A DNA stretch of 64,000 nucleotides from Romanomermis culicivorax (taxonomy: Eukaryota; Nematoda; Enoplea; Mermithida; Mermithidae), in the NCBI GenBank assembly GCA_963922205.1, contig CAWUHX010000144.1, positions 840,498-904,497 on the forward strand, in the 5' to 3' direction. The stretch's first letter is position 1. Each line of letters begins with the position of its first letter. Positions 1 through 37,332 of the stretch are shown here, in pieces. A program made the translations under genes and the position numbers. The notes under the pieces were generated by a model, which saw only the letters and a list, made by a program, of their open reading frames with translations, did not search any database and had not been told where the DNA came from.

Positions 1-2337
1 GAAGTCACTGCATTTTCCATGTGGCCCTTTGTCTAGCTCTTGTGATGCATTTATTTTCTGTACTATAGAATTATTATTAAATACTATAGTTTGGTGTACT
101 AATTGTTTCACAAGTGAACATTTTACATTATGCAAAAAAGTTTTGACTGACGAAAAGGAAAAGCAAAAAAAGAAAAATGTTATTTGGAGGCACTCCCGAG
201 CACCTTCCTCCATGATGCCGCAGAATTTTATCTTTCTCTACCTTAGTTCGTACATTCCTACAGTAGTTGTGAAAGTAACATCGTCATTATCGCGCACCGT
301 TTCGGGATGTAGAAATTTGCACACACTTAGCTGTCCTTCAAATATTTTTTGAACCTGGATTAAAACCCAACCAATAAAGTTCTGGGAATACATGATGCTT
401 CTTTACCTAATACATAAGAAGAAAAAATGTGGTTCGAAGTCCTGAAAAATTTTCATTGATCCATTGATCTAGGTTTGCTGGTTGCTGAACGAAATGTCTC
501 AAATGAAAAGTCCGAAATTTCAAAAATATTCAATAAATTTCAGAAATCGAATGATTATTTGAAATTAGTTTACAGGAAAATGAAAAGAGTTATTCGGATG
601 TCATTTGCTGTATTGGAAGGCACTGCAATCTTCTATTATTTGGTCTATTTTTGTCTACCTGAGGTCACGTACTGTGAAACAGGGTGTCTTCAACTATAGA
701 GCTTTTTCTCCCAGCTTATAACATAGGCCCGAGTCAGACAGCCGACATTTATTTTGTGACATCAAACTCACAGTTTCGACTTTTTTCAATCAAATTACTG
801 AAGAGAGAAATTTTTGTTGTCTTTTTTGTCTCCTGAGACATCCTGCAACATCATTGTAAAATAAATTTTACCAGTGATTCGACTTACATCTTTTCTATTT
901 TATTCGTCCAATCTGAACGTTTTCAACTTTTCTGCATCTCTTTGACGGCATATTTAGTAGGATAAATCAACATTTTTGTATCAACTTTAAGAATGCGTTG
1001 AACCCCGCAGCTCCCAAAATGGTATACTAATCTGATTAAAATTTTTACACAACATGTTGGACATTTGTGGCTACAGAAATGAAGAAAAAAATTCTACGGC
1101 ATTAGATTAGGAGGTGCTCAGTCAGAAGGCTCCAAATATCTTTGCCGGTTTATGTCGAATTCCTTTTTGACACTTTAAAGTTGCGTAAATAGTGTAAAGG
1201 AAGGGATCGGATTTTTTTCATACCTGAATGTAGGACATTGTCTTCTGCATGTAATGAATATTTGGCTTCAGAGTAACGCTTTTACTGACCAGTGATATTT
1301 TGACACACTTAAACACACTGAAAAATGTCAAAAAATTTAAAAATTCTAAATTTTGGGGTACTGTAGCTACGCGAAGTTTGACTTTTATGCGAAATGAATG
1401 CTGCTACAAGACTTAGCGTGTAAAATTACTTAAAGTATTTCATTTTCAGATATTATTAATTTTCAACTTATCATAGGTCAACAGAGCAGAAGATAGAACC
1501 TCTCATAAATCGTGTCTTAAGAAAGTTTGGGATAAAAATCAAGGTCTAGAATATATTTTATGCTAATATTTGTTTTTTTAAAAGCCTATGTGTAATGAAG
1601 GTGTTGAGGCAAACTGTTACCGTTGCCCAGGAAAACAAGTTATTTTTACGACTTTCTCCTGACCATATGTCAAATAAGACTGAAAATTTAGGAATATTCT
1701 CCAGTAACTTTTTAAAACATTTTGAAGTAGAAGAATTATAAACACGATTTCGATGAAGGTATTAATTTTTGTCAATTCTCAATTTGCAAGCATTTTATAA
1801 AAAAGTCCTCGTCTCTTTTTATATGTTTATTGGTGATGTCTACCCTATACTCAAGATCATGAATATGCTAAATTCGTTTTCTGAGCCGTGCGCAGATATG
1901 TCAAAGCATATTAAATCAGTATTCTAAGACAAAAAACCAGCCCTATATTTATCATCATGAGCATATTTGTTCATAAGAAGAGTAATATGTGAAGAATATA
2001 GGTTATAATTGTACCATAACATTTGCTAGATTAGAATATGTTGTTGTCCACCTTGATTTCTTATCACAACTATAATAGAATATGCTATATTTTGTAATAT
2101 GGACACTGAAACTGTGAAAACAAAAATTTTATGGCCTATACTTTGTTTCAAATTTAATTTCACGGAATGCAGCAACAATATTTATAGCACATCAAAACTG
2201 GGACAATGCATCCTGTATTAGTGCAAATAAAGTTAATTGTCTAAGAGAACGCTACCCAATTACAGACTTATTGAATATGTTCTTTGGGCCTGGTTGCAAC
2301 TTAATTTGTACACAATAAGCAAATCGAGAAAGATATG

Positions 2338-2472
2338 CTCCAACTGAGCTGCAGCTTAAGCTGTACCTTAGCTGCTTAAGCTGCTTTAAGGTCCAGCTGA
2401 GCTGCACCTTAAAGACAATGGTATAACATATGGAATTGGGCTGCACTTGAGCTGCAGCTCAGCTGAAGCTCA
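2338..2472. repeat. Low-complexity AGCTGC/CTTAAGCTG repeat
   Basis: Degenerate short units built from GAGCTGCA, CTTAAGCTG and CAGCTGAG recur about a dozen times in 135 bp. Many of the units are themselves palindromic, so the tract can fold on itself. No coding interpretation is supported. Confidence 0.6.
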
Positions 2473-3425
2473 TGTCTCTGATGAAATCGCTCCTGGTGTT
2501 TGAGATGAAATTAATGTTTTTACTGATACGGAGCTCAAATTCAAGTTACGTCCAATTTCATTCAGCATTCAGCTACGGGTGTAGTATATTACAGAAGTTT
2601 CACTATCAGTGTTCATCATTTATAACTTTTCACGTGGAATAATGGCGTGGAATCAGTTTCAACTAAAGGCAATTTTATTTATTTCAAATTTTATGTTAAT
2701 AATGCTTTTAGAGTAATGGCCATTGAATTGCTCGTATAAATAAAAAGCTATTCTTCAGAGTAATGAGCCATTCTCTTTCATTGTTTATGTTTAAAAAAAC
2801 AAATGTTATTTTTTCATGTAAAGCTTCATGGTTTTTGGGAGAAAATCATTCTATTCGCTATCAAAATAGGTTTGCAGTGAAATTATCGCGCTCGTTTCAA
2901 AGTTTCAATGGTCAGATTTGTAGCAAATATTTCCCAACGTGGTAATTTGATACTTATTTTGTTTCTAGAAGATACTCAATCTTCGAGCTGTACAATAATC
3001 TTTATAATGCTACTCCACGTTTTTAAGACTGACGAAAATATGGGTAGAGTCTCACATTGGCGCCACATCTTACCCTGCTGTTTTAACACCCATTTTAATC
3101 ATTCATTTAAGTAAGAGACGACTACCACCACATTATTTTATTGTCGTACTAAATCCTATTCAACCTTATGACTATCCTAATAAGTACTCAACATATCGTA
3201 AGGAAGACTTAATTTCAAACAGAAGAACAGCAAAATTCTCGGCTTTTTCCAGACTAGCCCGACGTTGAAGAATAGCATACTGGCACGATAAATGTTGGCT
3301 CAGGCTTAGGCTTAAGCTCAGGCTTAGGCTATTCGGGATGGCCTAATCCATTTATAGTAATGTAAAACTGCGCGTAAAATTCGCATAGATGAAAACACAT
3401 CGCTTGTATAGCAGGGCACACCAGG

Positions 3426-3502
3426 AGTCACAGTAAGACGGGCGCCAAAGTGAGACGAGTGCCAAAGTGAGACAGGCGCCAAGTTGCGGCACAATCAAAG
3501 TA
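3426..3502. repeat. Remnant of a TIR-element end (GGCACAATC family)
   Basis: A short array of GCCAAAGTGAGAC-type units ends in GGCAAGTTGCGGCACAATC. The same ending, GGCAAGTTGGGGCACAATC, closes the inverted-repeat element at 6621-7436. A related start, GATTGTGCC, opens the element at 15307. I read this as a single decayed end without a partner. Confidence 0.45.
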
Positions 3503-6500
3503 TGATATTTCAGAAGTTAACGTATGAAAGGTTCTTGTGATCGTCAAATTACAGTTTTCACCATTATACCATCCTCGCTTCACCCTTACATATTGAATGT
3601 AATTGCTTGGTTCCTATTTACTTGGTGAAAATATTCAATGCTCATTATTCCGATGGAAATGCAGTAAGCGCTCATGTAGACAGATCGTTGTTCAACAGTC
3701 AAAAGTATAACATGAAAAATAGTTCTATCCACCACAGAAAAAATTCATATATCACATTCTTTTAAAATAATTCGGCATTAAAATTACCAGTTACTTTTTT
3801 CATTTACTCAACAGCTACGATAAGTCACTTATAATTCTTAATGTTCCCCCTGCGATACGGAAACATAGTAATGATGTTCATGGTAGATGTATGCATATTA
3901 GCCATAAAAACTTCCATGTGACGCTTTAGATTCATGAGAGAGATAGTAATTTCGTGGACAAAAGTAATTTGAAAATATGCGCGGTTTTGTGGAATACTGT
4001 TGGATTACCTCACTTGATAGATCATCAGAGACAAGTAATAAATTTATAAATGACTAATGTTAGTGTACATCATGTTTTTTGTACTTCACGTGTGAAAAAG
4101 TCAGGAGTAAAATCGAAACCTTTGACCACGTTTCCAGTCGTTCAAGTGAAAAACAAAAAAAAAATTTATTTCATCCTAGTATGTTTTTTGTAAGGTTAGT
4201 ACTGTCCCCAAAATCGTTTACTCAAAGCTTTTATCAGGAAATGTTTTACTAAAAAATTATTCAAGCTTACTAATGCTAAGTTTACTAATTTCCAATTTAA
4301 TATGACACATATTCCTGTAGAAAAGCGTGAAAATATGAAATCGTAGCTAGCACGTGCTAGACTACAATATGTTTCTTTTTGGGCACGCCAAGAATCGCGT
4401 TTAAGGCAAGATTTCTGATGACTTATAAGACATCCAAAGCTGAAATTTGACATCAATATAGAACTCGATGCGGAAACAAACTATAAAAGTGAAAATTCAG
4501 ATTCTTAGAAACAACGATTATTGTAACCAATTAGCTCAATTGTGGTATTAATATTTCCAATAGGGTCATATCTCGGGGCCCTCTCCGAATTTTTTCGAAA
4601 TATCCAAATGCGACCTTAATCTAGTGTAAAGAAAAATCTCATGATTCTTGTTCCGTTGGCTGCAGCTCGTTAAATTGTACAAGGTTCCACTTGGTGGTTT
4701 GAAAATGTGCGCTGTAAACTTATTATAATAAAAAATATGCAAATTTGACTGAGTTGGGGTATGAGGGACAAAAAATATTTCATGTTCTACAAGTGATAGA
4801 AATTTATATCTTTTTTTGTTTGATAGCTAGTAAAAGCCTCAGAGTAAAAGTGTAAGCTAACTTTAAACCAAGCGACAATGTGCGGAAAAATAATTGTTTT
4901 TTGAGATTTTTAGATTTTGAGTTGCACCACTGAAATGAGCTTGTTTTTCTACACCCCGCTCCAATTCGGATATTCATTTATTTGAAATATTGCAACATAA
5001 GCTAAAAATTTGCATGAACGTAATTTACGCCAACAATAAACAGCTATAAGTAGTATTCTGTGCGATATAGCGCTTTGATTTTGCGATTTTTTAACTCAGG
5101 ATGCTCGAAGCATGTCTAACCAATGTTTTGACGTTATTCTATACAGAAGATCAAAATTTTCAAAATCCAATATGACTGAAAAAATTAATGAACTACGTTG
5201 ATTAAGCAAGACAAAACGTCGTATGTTTGACTGAATAATTTTCCTTATTGACTTGTGTAATGGTTACTGTAACAAATTTTTTGCATTTAGTTTGCGGATT
5301 TGTTAGTGAGACTATTTTTTTGTGTTTACGTTTGAATTTAAATAAATTATGACGGCGAAGAAATTAAGATATCAATTGTGCGAAGCGGAGAAAGTAAGAA
5401 TTTCAAGAAAATTTCGAAAAATATCACAGTTTGTGTTAAGGCCCATCAATACTTCCGACGCAAGGCTTGCGTTGTATCTGTTACAGCAAACGCAAGGAGC
5501 TTCGCTTGTGTTTTCTTCGGATTTCTGTACATTTCATTATTGGCGCATGTCTTCGTACAGTTTTTTCTTGTTTTTTTTCCATTTCCACCACGGATATTTT
5601 TTCCTAAAAATGTTGTTATTTGGGGAAGGTCGGTTTTCAGGCAATCCAGACTTCTGAAATGTGGGATCAGCCCGAGCTTTTGGTTTTCACTGGGATACAA
5701 TGGGTGCCACCAATCCATCTTTGGCATACCTGTAATTTGGGGGATTTGGAGAGCCCCCAATTTGGTGGAACCCTATACCCGAATGTTGGGACTTCCCCCA
5801 ACTTGAAAAAATTTGGGAAAAAACAGTTCTGCATTTGGAAAAACAGTTCAGCATAAAGAAACTGCAAATTAGCATAATTTTCTTTTGCAGGAGCTTAAAA
5901 AGACGATATTTTCATTAAACTGCCAGGATAGCATATAAAGTAAATATGTTTCATGCATAGATTTTTCATTAACTTAGTGCGATACTAGCGCTCGGACATG
6001 GTTTCATTCCAGCAAAATACTGACTAAAAAAACTTTTCATTTTCTGAGAAACATAATATACGCACCCAGTTTTTTGAAGCAACAAAAATTTTTTTGAAGC
6101 CTTCATTTTGTGCCATATGTACATTATTAGCCGTCTATTTTTCAATTTATAAACATCACATAAAAGGTTGAAATGGTCGAAAATATACAAACAGAAACAC
6201 TAAATTAACATAATAATTACAGTACTAAGCAAATAAACACAATGATTTGCTAATTAAAAAATCCATTGCACATTTCTTATGACGATTCCTGGAATGATAA
6301 CGTCCCATCCATTGCTTGTTTTTCAACCTCGACCCTGAAAAAGTTCACAATGAAATCTCATATGCAAATACCCATTACAGTCAAGATTAGATATACAGTT
6401 ATGTATTTTTATTTTGCATTCGTGTATCTTATAATCTGTAGACTAAGGCAATCCAAATGCCAAATGAAACTGAATGAACTATAGTAAGACAGCTCATGTT

Positions 6501-6862
6501 AGACGTAAATTTTGTTGACTTATAGAGTGCCGACATTAGTGTACTTGTGTCGTAGGCAACCACTTTTTTGTATTTCTGTGAAACTTTATTCATTCATGCT
6601 ACAAAATGGCATCAAAATGGTGTAGTCCCAAGATTGCCACCATCCCAACATTGCCACCGTCTCAACATTGCCACCAAAAAATCCTAACATTGCCACCATT
6701 TTTCAAATTGGAATCTTGGATAAAAGTTTGGCATAACATAATGTAATTTGGCATAACATACCATAATTTTAACATAACATAATTCTAGGGGTATCCTCTA
6801 TGGGGGTTTCACCCTCCCAAGGAGCTAGTGGACGTCTATAATGTTTCTGCGATTTCGAAATC

Positions 6863-6960
6863 TTGTCCCACTTTTTTAAATTCATGTCCCACTTTTTTAA
6901 ATCATGGTCGCTTTTATCAAATCATGTCTCACTTTGTGCACCTCTTGTCCCGCTATTCCA
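6863..6960. repeat. Short tandem repeat, about 22-bp CATGTCCCACTTTTTTAAAT unit
   Basis: About four to five diverged copies of a unit like ATGTCCCACTTTTTTAAAT follow one another. It is part of the interior of the nested element at 6621-7436. Confidence 0.5.
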
Positions 6961-7295
6961 TATTTTTTAAACTTGGTGCGAAAAAATTATATTTATAGCT
7001 CTGAAACCCAACTATCAAATATGGTTGGGTACCCCCTCCATTGAGCCAGAGATATCTTTTTTCCTATTTTACGGATTTTAAGAACTTTTTCTATAATTCA
7101 TAGATCCTCAACATCAGTTTTAATTTTCTGCAGCTCAGATTCATAGAAAATTCCTTCTTATTTCTCGCCTAATTGGTCTTCTAAGATGTGAACAGAGGGT
7201 CCGGGCATATTTCTCCTCAACTAGGAAATACTCTTCTGTCCAGTTAGGCCAGAATCCTTCCTCAAGTTCGTTTTACTTTACTCAGACGGACTTTG

Positions 7296-7376
7296 GTGGC
7301 TATAGAGACCCTGGTAGCTGTAGAGACCCTGGTAGATGTAGAGATTCTGGTGGTTATTGAGACCCTGCTAGCTGTG
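7296..7376. repeat. Short tandem repeat, about 21-bp GTAGAGACCCTGGTAGCT unit
   Basis: Four diverged copies of a unit like CTGTAGAGACCCTGGTAG sit next to each other, immediately inside the right inverted end of the nested element. A short frame reads through the tract on each strand only because the unit length is close to a multiple of three. Confidence 0.55.
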
Positions 7377-10300
7377 CGGTGGCAATGTTGGGACAGTGGC
7401 AATGTTGGGATCGTGGCAAGTTGGGGCACAATCATAAAAATGAATATGTTTCCCATCATCGAATTTTCATGGACTTCAAAAATTAACACAAGCATTGTTC
7501 ATTCCAGCAAAATTCTACAAAAACCACATCGTCATTGAAAACGTTGTGCCTGTTGTCCGACAAATCAAGATTTAGACCTAAGTTCATTTACATTTTTCAG
7601 TGATCATTATTGAAATGTGATATTCTGCATAATGAATATTCACATTTGCGCGATTGAATTTTAAGAGCCAGTTAAAAAACTGGATGCGTTTATGTTTCTC
7701 AGAAGATGAAAAGTTTTTTTAGTCAGTATTTTGCTGGAATGAAACCATGTCCGAACACTAGTATCGCACGTTCAAGTCCATGAAAAATCTATGCATGAAA
7801 CACTTTATATACCATCCTAGCATTCTAATGAAAATAATATTTGATTTCCCTTTTTATTATCTAGATTAATTTCAGGAAAACAGACAATAGGGGCTTTAAA
7901 CGCCACAATTCATATAATATAGACAAATCTTATTCTGTTCATTTTTTAGTGCGCTATAGTATATTTTTACCAAATGAGCCTTGGCGTGCAGAAAGATTTT
8001 CGAAACGACCTGTATAAACTGTCACTTTTTTTCTCGAGCTTTTCTCCAAAAAAATTTCGGCCCACAATGCAGATTTATTGTCGGTTGACCTATTTCTACA
8101 GATTATTTTGCTTTCTCATCTGAAAATGAATAGATTATAATAGCCATTCATTAAAGTTTACTATGCCTTCACCTTGTAGTCAAGTATCTAAAGCCTTCTT
8201 TCGTTAAAATGTTTGTAACTTGTAAGGTGTCAGAATGGTACCGCCCTAAAAAACCATTTACACAAAACTTTCACTGAAAAATTTTTTACCCTAAAAATTG
8301 CTTAAGGCTAGTTGAATATGCTATGGTTAGTTCTTTCTGGTAATAATTCTATCTAGTATATGGTTCAGCGGGAAATCGCAAAAATATAAAATTGAACCTT
8401 ATTTGATTTCATTTACAGGCAATCCCAGAAAAACAGACTACAGACCCTTCTTATATTCACGTATTCATAAAACTTTGCAGTTGTACTGACATCATGATTT
8501 CGTGCAAAATCATCAGTGTGCGCTGTTGCTGAATGGGACATAACAAAATATATTGATTATAGTATCTACCCAAGCTGCCTATGCCATACTTCAGACTGTA
8601 CGCGGTAGATGAATATCATTATAATTATGAATGTATTCAATCATGTACAATGAAAAGCAATACAAAAAAGTGTTGTACCATATTTAATGAAAATTATTTT
8701 GCAGATAATTCTGTGCTAGAACACAATTTATATTGAGTTACGCATAAAGGTTCCAAGTATGAAAACTTCCTCCCATGCGTATAAATAGAGTTGTTTCAGT
8801 AAGCATTAATTCGAAATATACCCTGTTTTCATAAACTAACAAAAACTTCCACTGTTTTTCAAGTGAACCTTCCAAACATTAAAGACATTCAGATTTTCAT
8901 ATTTACCATGGACATTGTTGCAGTTTTCACACTGAGGAATAAAATTAATGCATTTTTTATTTCAGATTTTATTACTCCGGAACTCGAAAAATGAAACCTC
9001 TGATTATGCATTACTCTCATCAGTAATAATGATATGCTCATATGGATCTCATGTCGTATTTTTTATTCATTGAAAAAATATTTAAAATATACGTCGGATG
9101 TTTCCCTAACGCATTACTGTAGACACATAAAGATTCCCTGTCAGCGTTAATTGACCAGAATCTCATAATTGTTTAAGCTGGTGATGAATGCCGAATCAGT
9201 GGGTAATTATAATACATAAATTAGTCACATTCTAGGGCTTTTTCCTGTGAGTAGATTTTTGTTGATTTCCGTTTCTGACATCTTTTTGTACTACCCACTA
9301 CTATATAAATTTAACTGTAAATAAAGGATGATATTCTTTTATTCTGCTAATTTCTTCAATGGGTCAGCATTGTATTTTAGTGAAAATACGTTTTCTTTTC
9401 TGAATTAACAGTACTTGTTTTGACGCGAATGCATTCTTGGTCGCATTTCTCACAATCACTTTAAGCCAATCTACAATAAGTCTATCTACAGAAACTGATG
9501 AACTTTGCCCAGATTACTCGGCTGTAACCATTTTCACCCAATTATATACAAATGTACCCATTATCCAGCCAACTTACATTCGTATTACAGTACATTTTGT
9601 AATAAATAATTCAAAAACAGTGCGTTGAATAATAAACTCTTATGTCTATAGCTGAATTTTTACAAAGTATGATGCAAAATTCGTATTTGTTTTTTCATTA
9701 ATGAAAAGGTTCGCTTCTAATCACAATTAGAAATCCAAATAAATAATCGCCATGCATACCCTGCACATGTGAACTTCGAGCATCGATGAAAATCAGTAGA
9801 ACTAGAACGTTTTTGTCATTGGATATAAGAACTTTGTAGTAGTCTCGGTTACTGAAATACAGCACCCTTCGATTCACCGTTTTTAAAATACAATTTTACA
9901 TTCAAGAGGGTACACTAGATTTATTTAGATTCTTCTCGCATAAGTAATTACAAAACTATAAAATCATTGTCTGATCGAATGTCATTCCGCCAAAATGTAC
10001 GTTTTTTATAAAATTCCTCTAAATTGAAAAAAATACCAAAAACAATAAAAATAGAATCGTTCACACAATGCCTTCTATTGAAGAATTTTTTGACCGAAAA
10101 TGATTATCAAATAATCAAAAATTACGCTCTAAAATTTCTAGTCCTATTTGACGTATTGTTTAGTTGCAAATCGTGAAATTATTACATGGCACTTGCTTTC
10201 CAGTTTTATTTTTGAAAGTACTACTATGAAAAAAATCCTATAAAATCGCCTTGATTATTGTTGTTATATTCTGGCTACAATCGTGCAACTTTTAGCATCC

Positions 10301-11351
10301 CACAGTCAAGGGAAGTTTTCATAGAAAAAATATCAGCTGAATCCAGAATCATAAATGCAAACAATATTAGCATGAATTTGCGAATATGCGTAACTTGATA
10401 TAGAATTTACCGTTTTCTAGAATGCAGATAACTGCATCGTGATATAGCACTTATTACCTGATTTAAAGTCGCAACAGAGTTGAAAAAAAGAAAAAAGACC
10501 ATGCTGAATCATCCGTATTTCTACCTGGCTATCCAAAAAAAAAACTTTTTCACAAATCCATTTCCTGAAGTTCTTAATCCTATTTCTAATTGGAAATTGG
10601 CTTTCGATCGGCGTCACTACAATCAAGTGTTCCATTTTTTGCGCCATCTATGTATTATATTATTTGTGCATGTTATAAGCATTCCTTGGCCTGACCAAGA
10701 CCTTCAAGAAGCTTAAAAACGGGCTTTTTGAGACTTCTACGTTTTAAAAATCCTGATAAAGTTGTTCATCTTTTTTCCCAGCTTCTGCTGATGAAGGAAT
10801 TGAAGTGAGGAGTAGAGAAACAGAAAGAGAGAGAGAGATAGTGGGAAGCAGCTTATGAAAACGTACCCTCGAAAAACGGAGACCCAAGAAACCTAGAGAA
10901 GATCCATCCCGTTAGAAAATAATGATTTTTGCTTTGCTTCAGCGTAGACAAGCAAAAAAATCTTTTGCTTATCGAAACTCTGAAACGGAGGCGAATGATG
11001 ATACACGCTACTGCGCTCTCCCTGAATCCTCGGATATCTTTTTCTTTTCGACCATTCTTTCTCGATATATTTACTGTAGAAAAAGAATCGAAATTGTTCT
11101 ACGAGCCTTGAAGATTTTACCATTAATTTCCGAATGGTATCAGTTCTATGAAGATGCAAAAGCGAAATATAGAATACGATCAGTTTATGAGAAACGCCCA
11201 ACTTTCATTCTCCATTCAAATTTAATTGCCTGCTAATTGCTTCCTTTCAAATTTGCCTTATTATTGAGCGTTTAATAGTCTATGTAAATTGGCCAATTCA
11301 ATAGTCTAACCGCGTCTGTATGTAAATAATTCACAACTTATAACATCGTGA

Positions 11352-35360
<24,009 letters not shown>

Positions 35361-35405
35361 AGTAATTGATGCTTACGAAAATCTGACGTCAGCAAGATGA
35401 GCTCC

Positions 35406-35411
35406 AATAAA
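35406..35411 (+). terminator. Candidate poly(A) signal of NALCN
   Basis: AATAAA lies 46 bases after the NALCN stop codon and is the first such hexamer downstream. No cleavage site can be read from the genome alone. Confidence 0.45.
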
Positions 35412-36701
35412 TATTCATCAACTATTGATTTGAGAAAAGCCTGTAAATCATGCTTACAATAACTGTTCATGTCTGTAAAACTCACCATTAGCTGATTTTC
35501 AACATAGTGAATGCACTTCTTACCGATTACAGTATTTGACTCAACTTTTGGCGATGATTTGCGGTCATTCCAAACTTCACTGCGTAGATCTTCGAAAAAA
35601 TACATTTCCGTCAAATTTACACATTTCAAATAATAATTTTCCGTTTTTCCGACAAGTGTATAATCCGTCCACAAAACTATAGTTCATTTTTTTCACACGA
35701 ACCTCGTGAAGCAGCTGCGTATCCGGTCGCCTTTTTGAAAAAAATCTGAAAAACGAAAATGCATGGTAATCATATCCTGCCCAAAAATTTATTTGGATTT
35801 TTTGCATTCCGTGCTCCTTTGAAAATAAATAGACTGTAAAAAATTATGATATTCTTCCACATATTCAATAGTTGACAATAGTATTCTCAGAATGACAGTC
35901 CTATTTTATTTTATTTTTTGCTGATTTTTGTATTAGCTCGTTGAGTGAAGTACACAATCGAAAATTGGGTCAAATTACATGAAAAAATTTCAGAAAAATT
36001 TCGCACCAGTTCAACATGATGAAAAATTCTGAACCAGGCTCAAAAATTCTCTTTCCAGGTTACGGCTCAAGTCGACCTCGCATCCCGCGTGAAAACACGA
36101 TTTGTGATCATTTTTCTAGTCATTTTTAACGCAGAATTTTTATTTTTACAGATTTATTATAAAGTTATATTGTCATATTGATAATATTCAAAATAAACGA
36201 AAAAAATTGAGAATTTTTTTATTCATAATTCACCTACTCGTTCGCAACCGCGAAGTACATAAAAAGCGAAGCATTTTCCAAAAATAACGCATCTAAAAAC
36301 GTAGAAAACGGCGCGATTTCGTTCAAATATACAAAAACAAAATTGCAAATTCATTAAAAAGCTGAACTATAAAGACGAACGCATGCATACATATAGAAAG
36401 AATTTCAAGGCGGAAATGGAGTCCCAATAAGTTGTGGATAAAACATGAGTAAGTTGTTTTAAAAATACGAAAAATGGATAAAAAATCGTCAAAAAAATCA
36501 ACAATTTGCAGAAATGATGTTTTTATAACATATGCAAAGAAACGAAGGCGCTTTGTTGATTTCTGCAATTTTTCTTGAATATTTGGACTTTTACTGTGCT
36601 GTCGAGTTTTAAGCATTTCTACAAACTGATGACTATGTTAAACATTTGATTTTTAAAATATCAATTTTTAGCAGCTCGAAAACTTGACGGAAGTCTCAAA
36701 A

Positions 36702-37052
36702 GTATATATGTAATTAGGCGGCATAGAAAACCGAAACCCAAATCGTCGGCCATGACTAGCCATTGGGCGACACCCCAGAATTTTCCAATTCTATGGCTAG
36801 CCATAGTCATAGGAACCTCCACACTACTGTTCGGAAAAATACTGAAAAATGTTAATTTTTGAACAAAGACGTCAATTCTCTCGGCGCTTCGCGCCATGGA
36901 TACATTTTCTACGGTATTTTAGACAAAAATTACTATTTTTGGAACCGCTTTTTGGACTTTCTTGTGAAAAAATCGATTTTTTTCCTTCAGAGACTCCACC
37001 TTCTAAAATTATAGGGAATCAGTGATCCCCCTTCGACCTAGGGGCATGTATG
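36702..37052 (+). mobile_element. hAT-like MITE copy, intergenic
   Basis: It begins GTATATATGTAATTAGGCGG, contains GGCCATGACTAGCCATTGGGCG and CGGCGCTTCGCGCCATGG, and ends GGGGCATGTATG. It has the same layout as the full copies at 25458 and 41454. The target duplication is not convincing. Confidence 0.55.
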
Positions 37053-37332
37053 CCCAAAAAACATGTCGATTTTCAAACAAATTAACCCAAAGGTCAAAAA
37101 CTAATTTTCTTTAAATTCCAATTCAAATAAATAATTTTGAACGAGCAATTTGAAAAAATCGATTCAACCAAAATACGTTAAGCTGCAGAATCATATAGAA
37201 TGGCTTCGCTTCGAACTTGAATCGCCCTTGTGAAACTTGCCATAGGTTTTAAACTATAACACATACCTGACGAAAAAAGTAGGCGAACCGGATATGGAAA
37301 ACTATAAATGCCACATAATGTACACGGTGTGA

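Larger units (their letters stand above)
6621..7436. mobile_element. Nested inverted-repeat element with CCCAACATTGCCAC units
   Basis: The left end has three to four copies of a unit like CCCAACATTGCCACC. The right end has the reverse complement (GGTGGCAATGTTGGGA), then GGCAAGTTGGGGCACAATC. The interior has two minisatellite-like tracts (about 6863-6960 and 7296-7376) and no coding frame with a recognisable product. It lies wholly inside the element at 5908-7835. Confidence 0.55.
5908..7835. mobile_element. Terminal-inverted-repeat DNA element, about 1.9 kb
   Basis: The first roughly 165 bp (from ATTTTCATTA, through GTTTCATGCATAG and GGTTTCATTCCAGC, to GAGAAACATAA) reappear as a reverse complement at about 7670-7835 with scattered mismatches. 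No transposase is visible between the ends, so this is a non-autonomous element. Its inside carries a second inverted-repeat element at 6621-7436, which therefore probably inserted later. No clean target duplication could be read. Confidence 0.6.
1..11351. other. Upstream non-coding region, no gene recognised
   Basis: I see no exon chain here that resembles a known protein. All open frames are short, overlap one another on both strands and have no matching splice junctions. The region holds inverted-repeat DNA elements (given separately), short tandem repeats and old dispersed repeats. A GA-rich run near 10815-10845 lies about 500 bp ahead of NALCN and could be promoter-proximal, but nothing in the sequence proves it. 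Confidence 0.6.
35361..37332. other. Space between the convergent NALCN and PPID genes
   Basis: The two genes point at each other, so this stretch should hold both 3' ends. Apart from the NALCN poly(A) candidate and one MITE copy I see only AT-rich sequence and short frames without family resemblance. Confidence 0.6.

Noticed and set aside
3296..3335. TTAGGC-like units suggesting an internal nematode telomere tract
   Set aside because: Only two or three imperfect units mixed with CTCAGG; too short to support telomere origin.
5349..5867. Several overlapping frames of 60-142 codons on both strands
   Set aside because: The sequence has short internal palindromes and GGG/CCC blocks, and no frame resembles a known protein or has matching splice sites.
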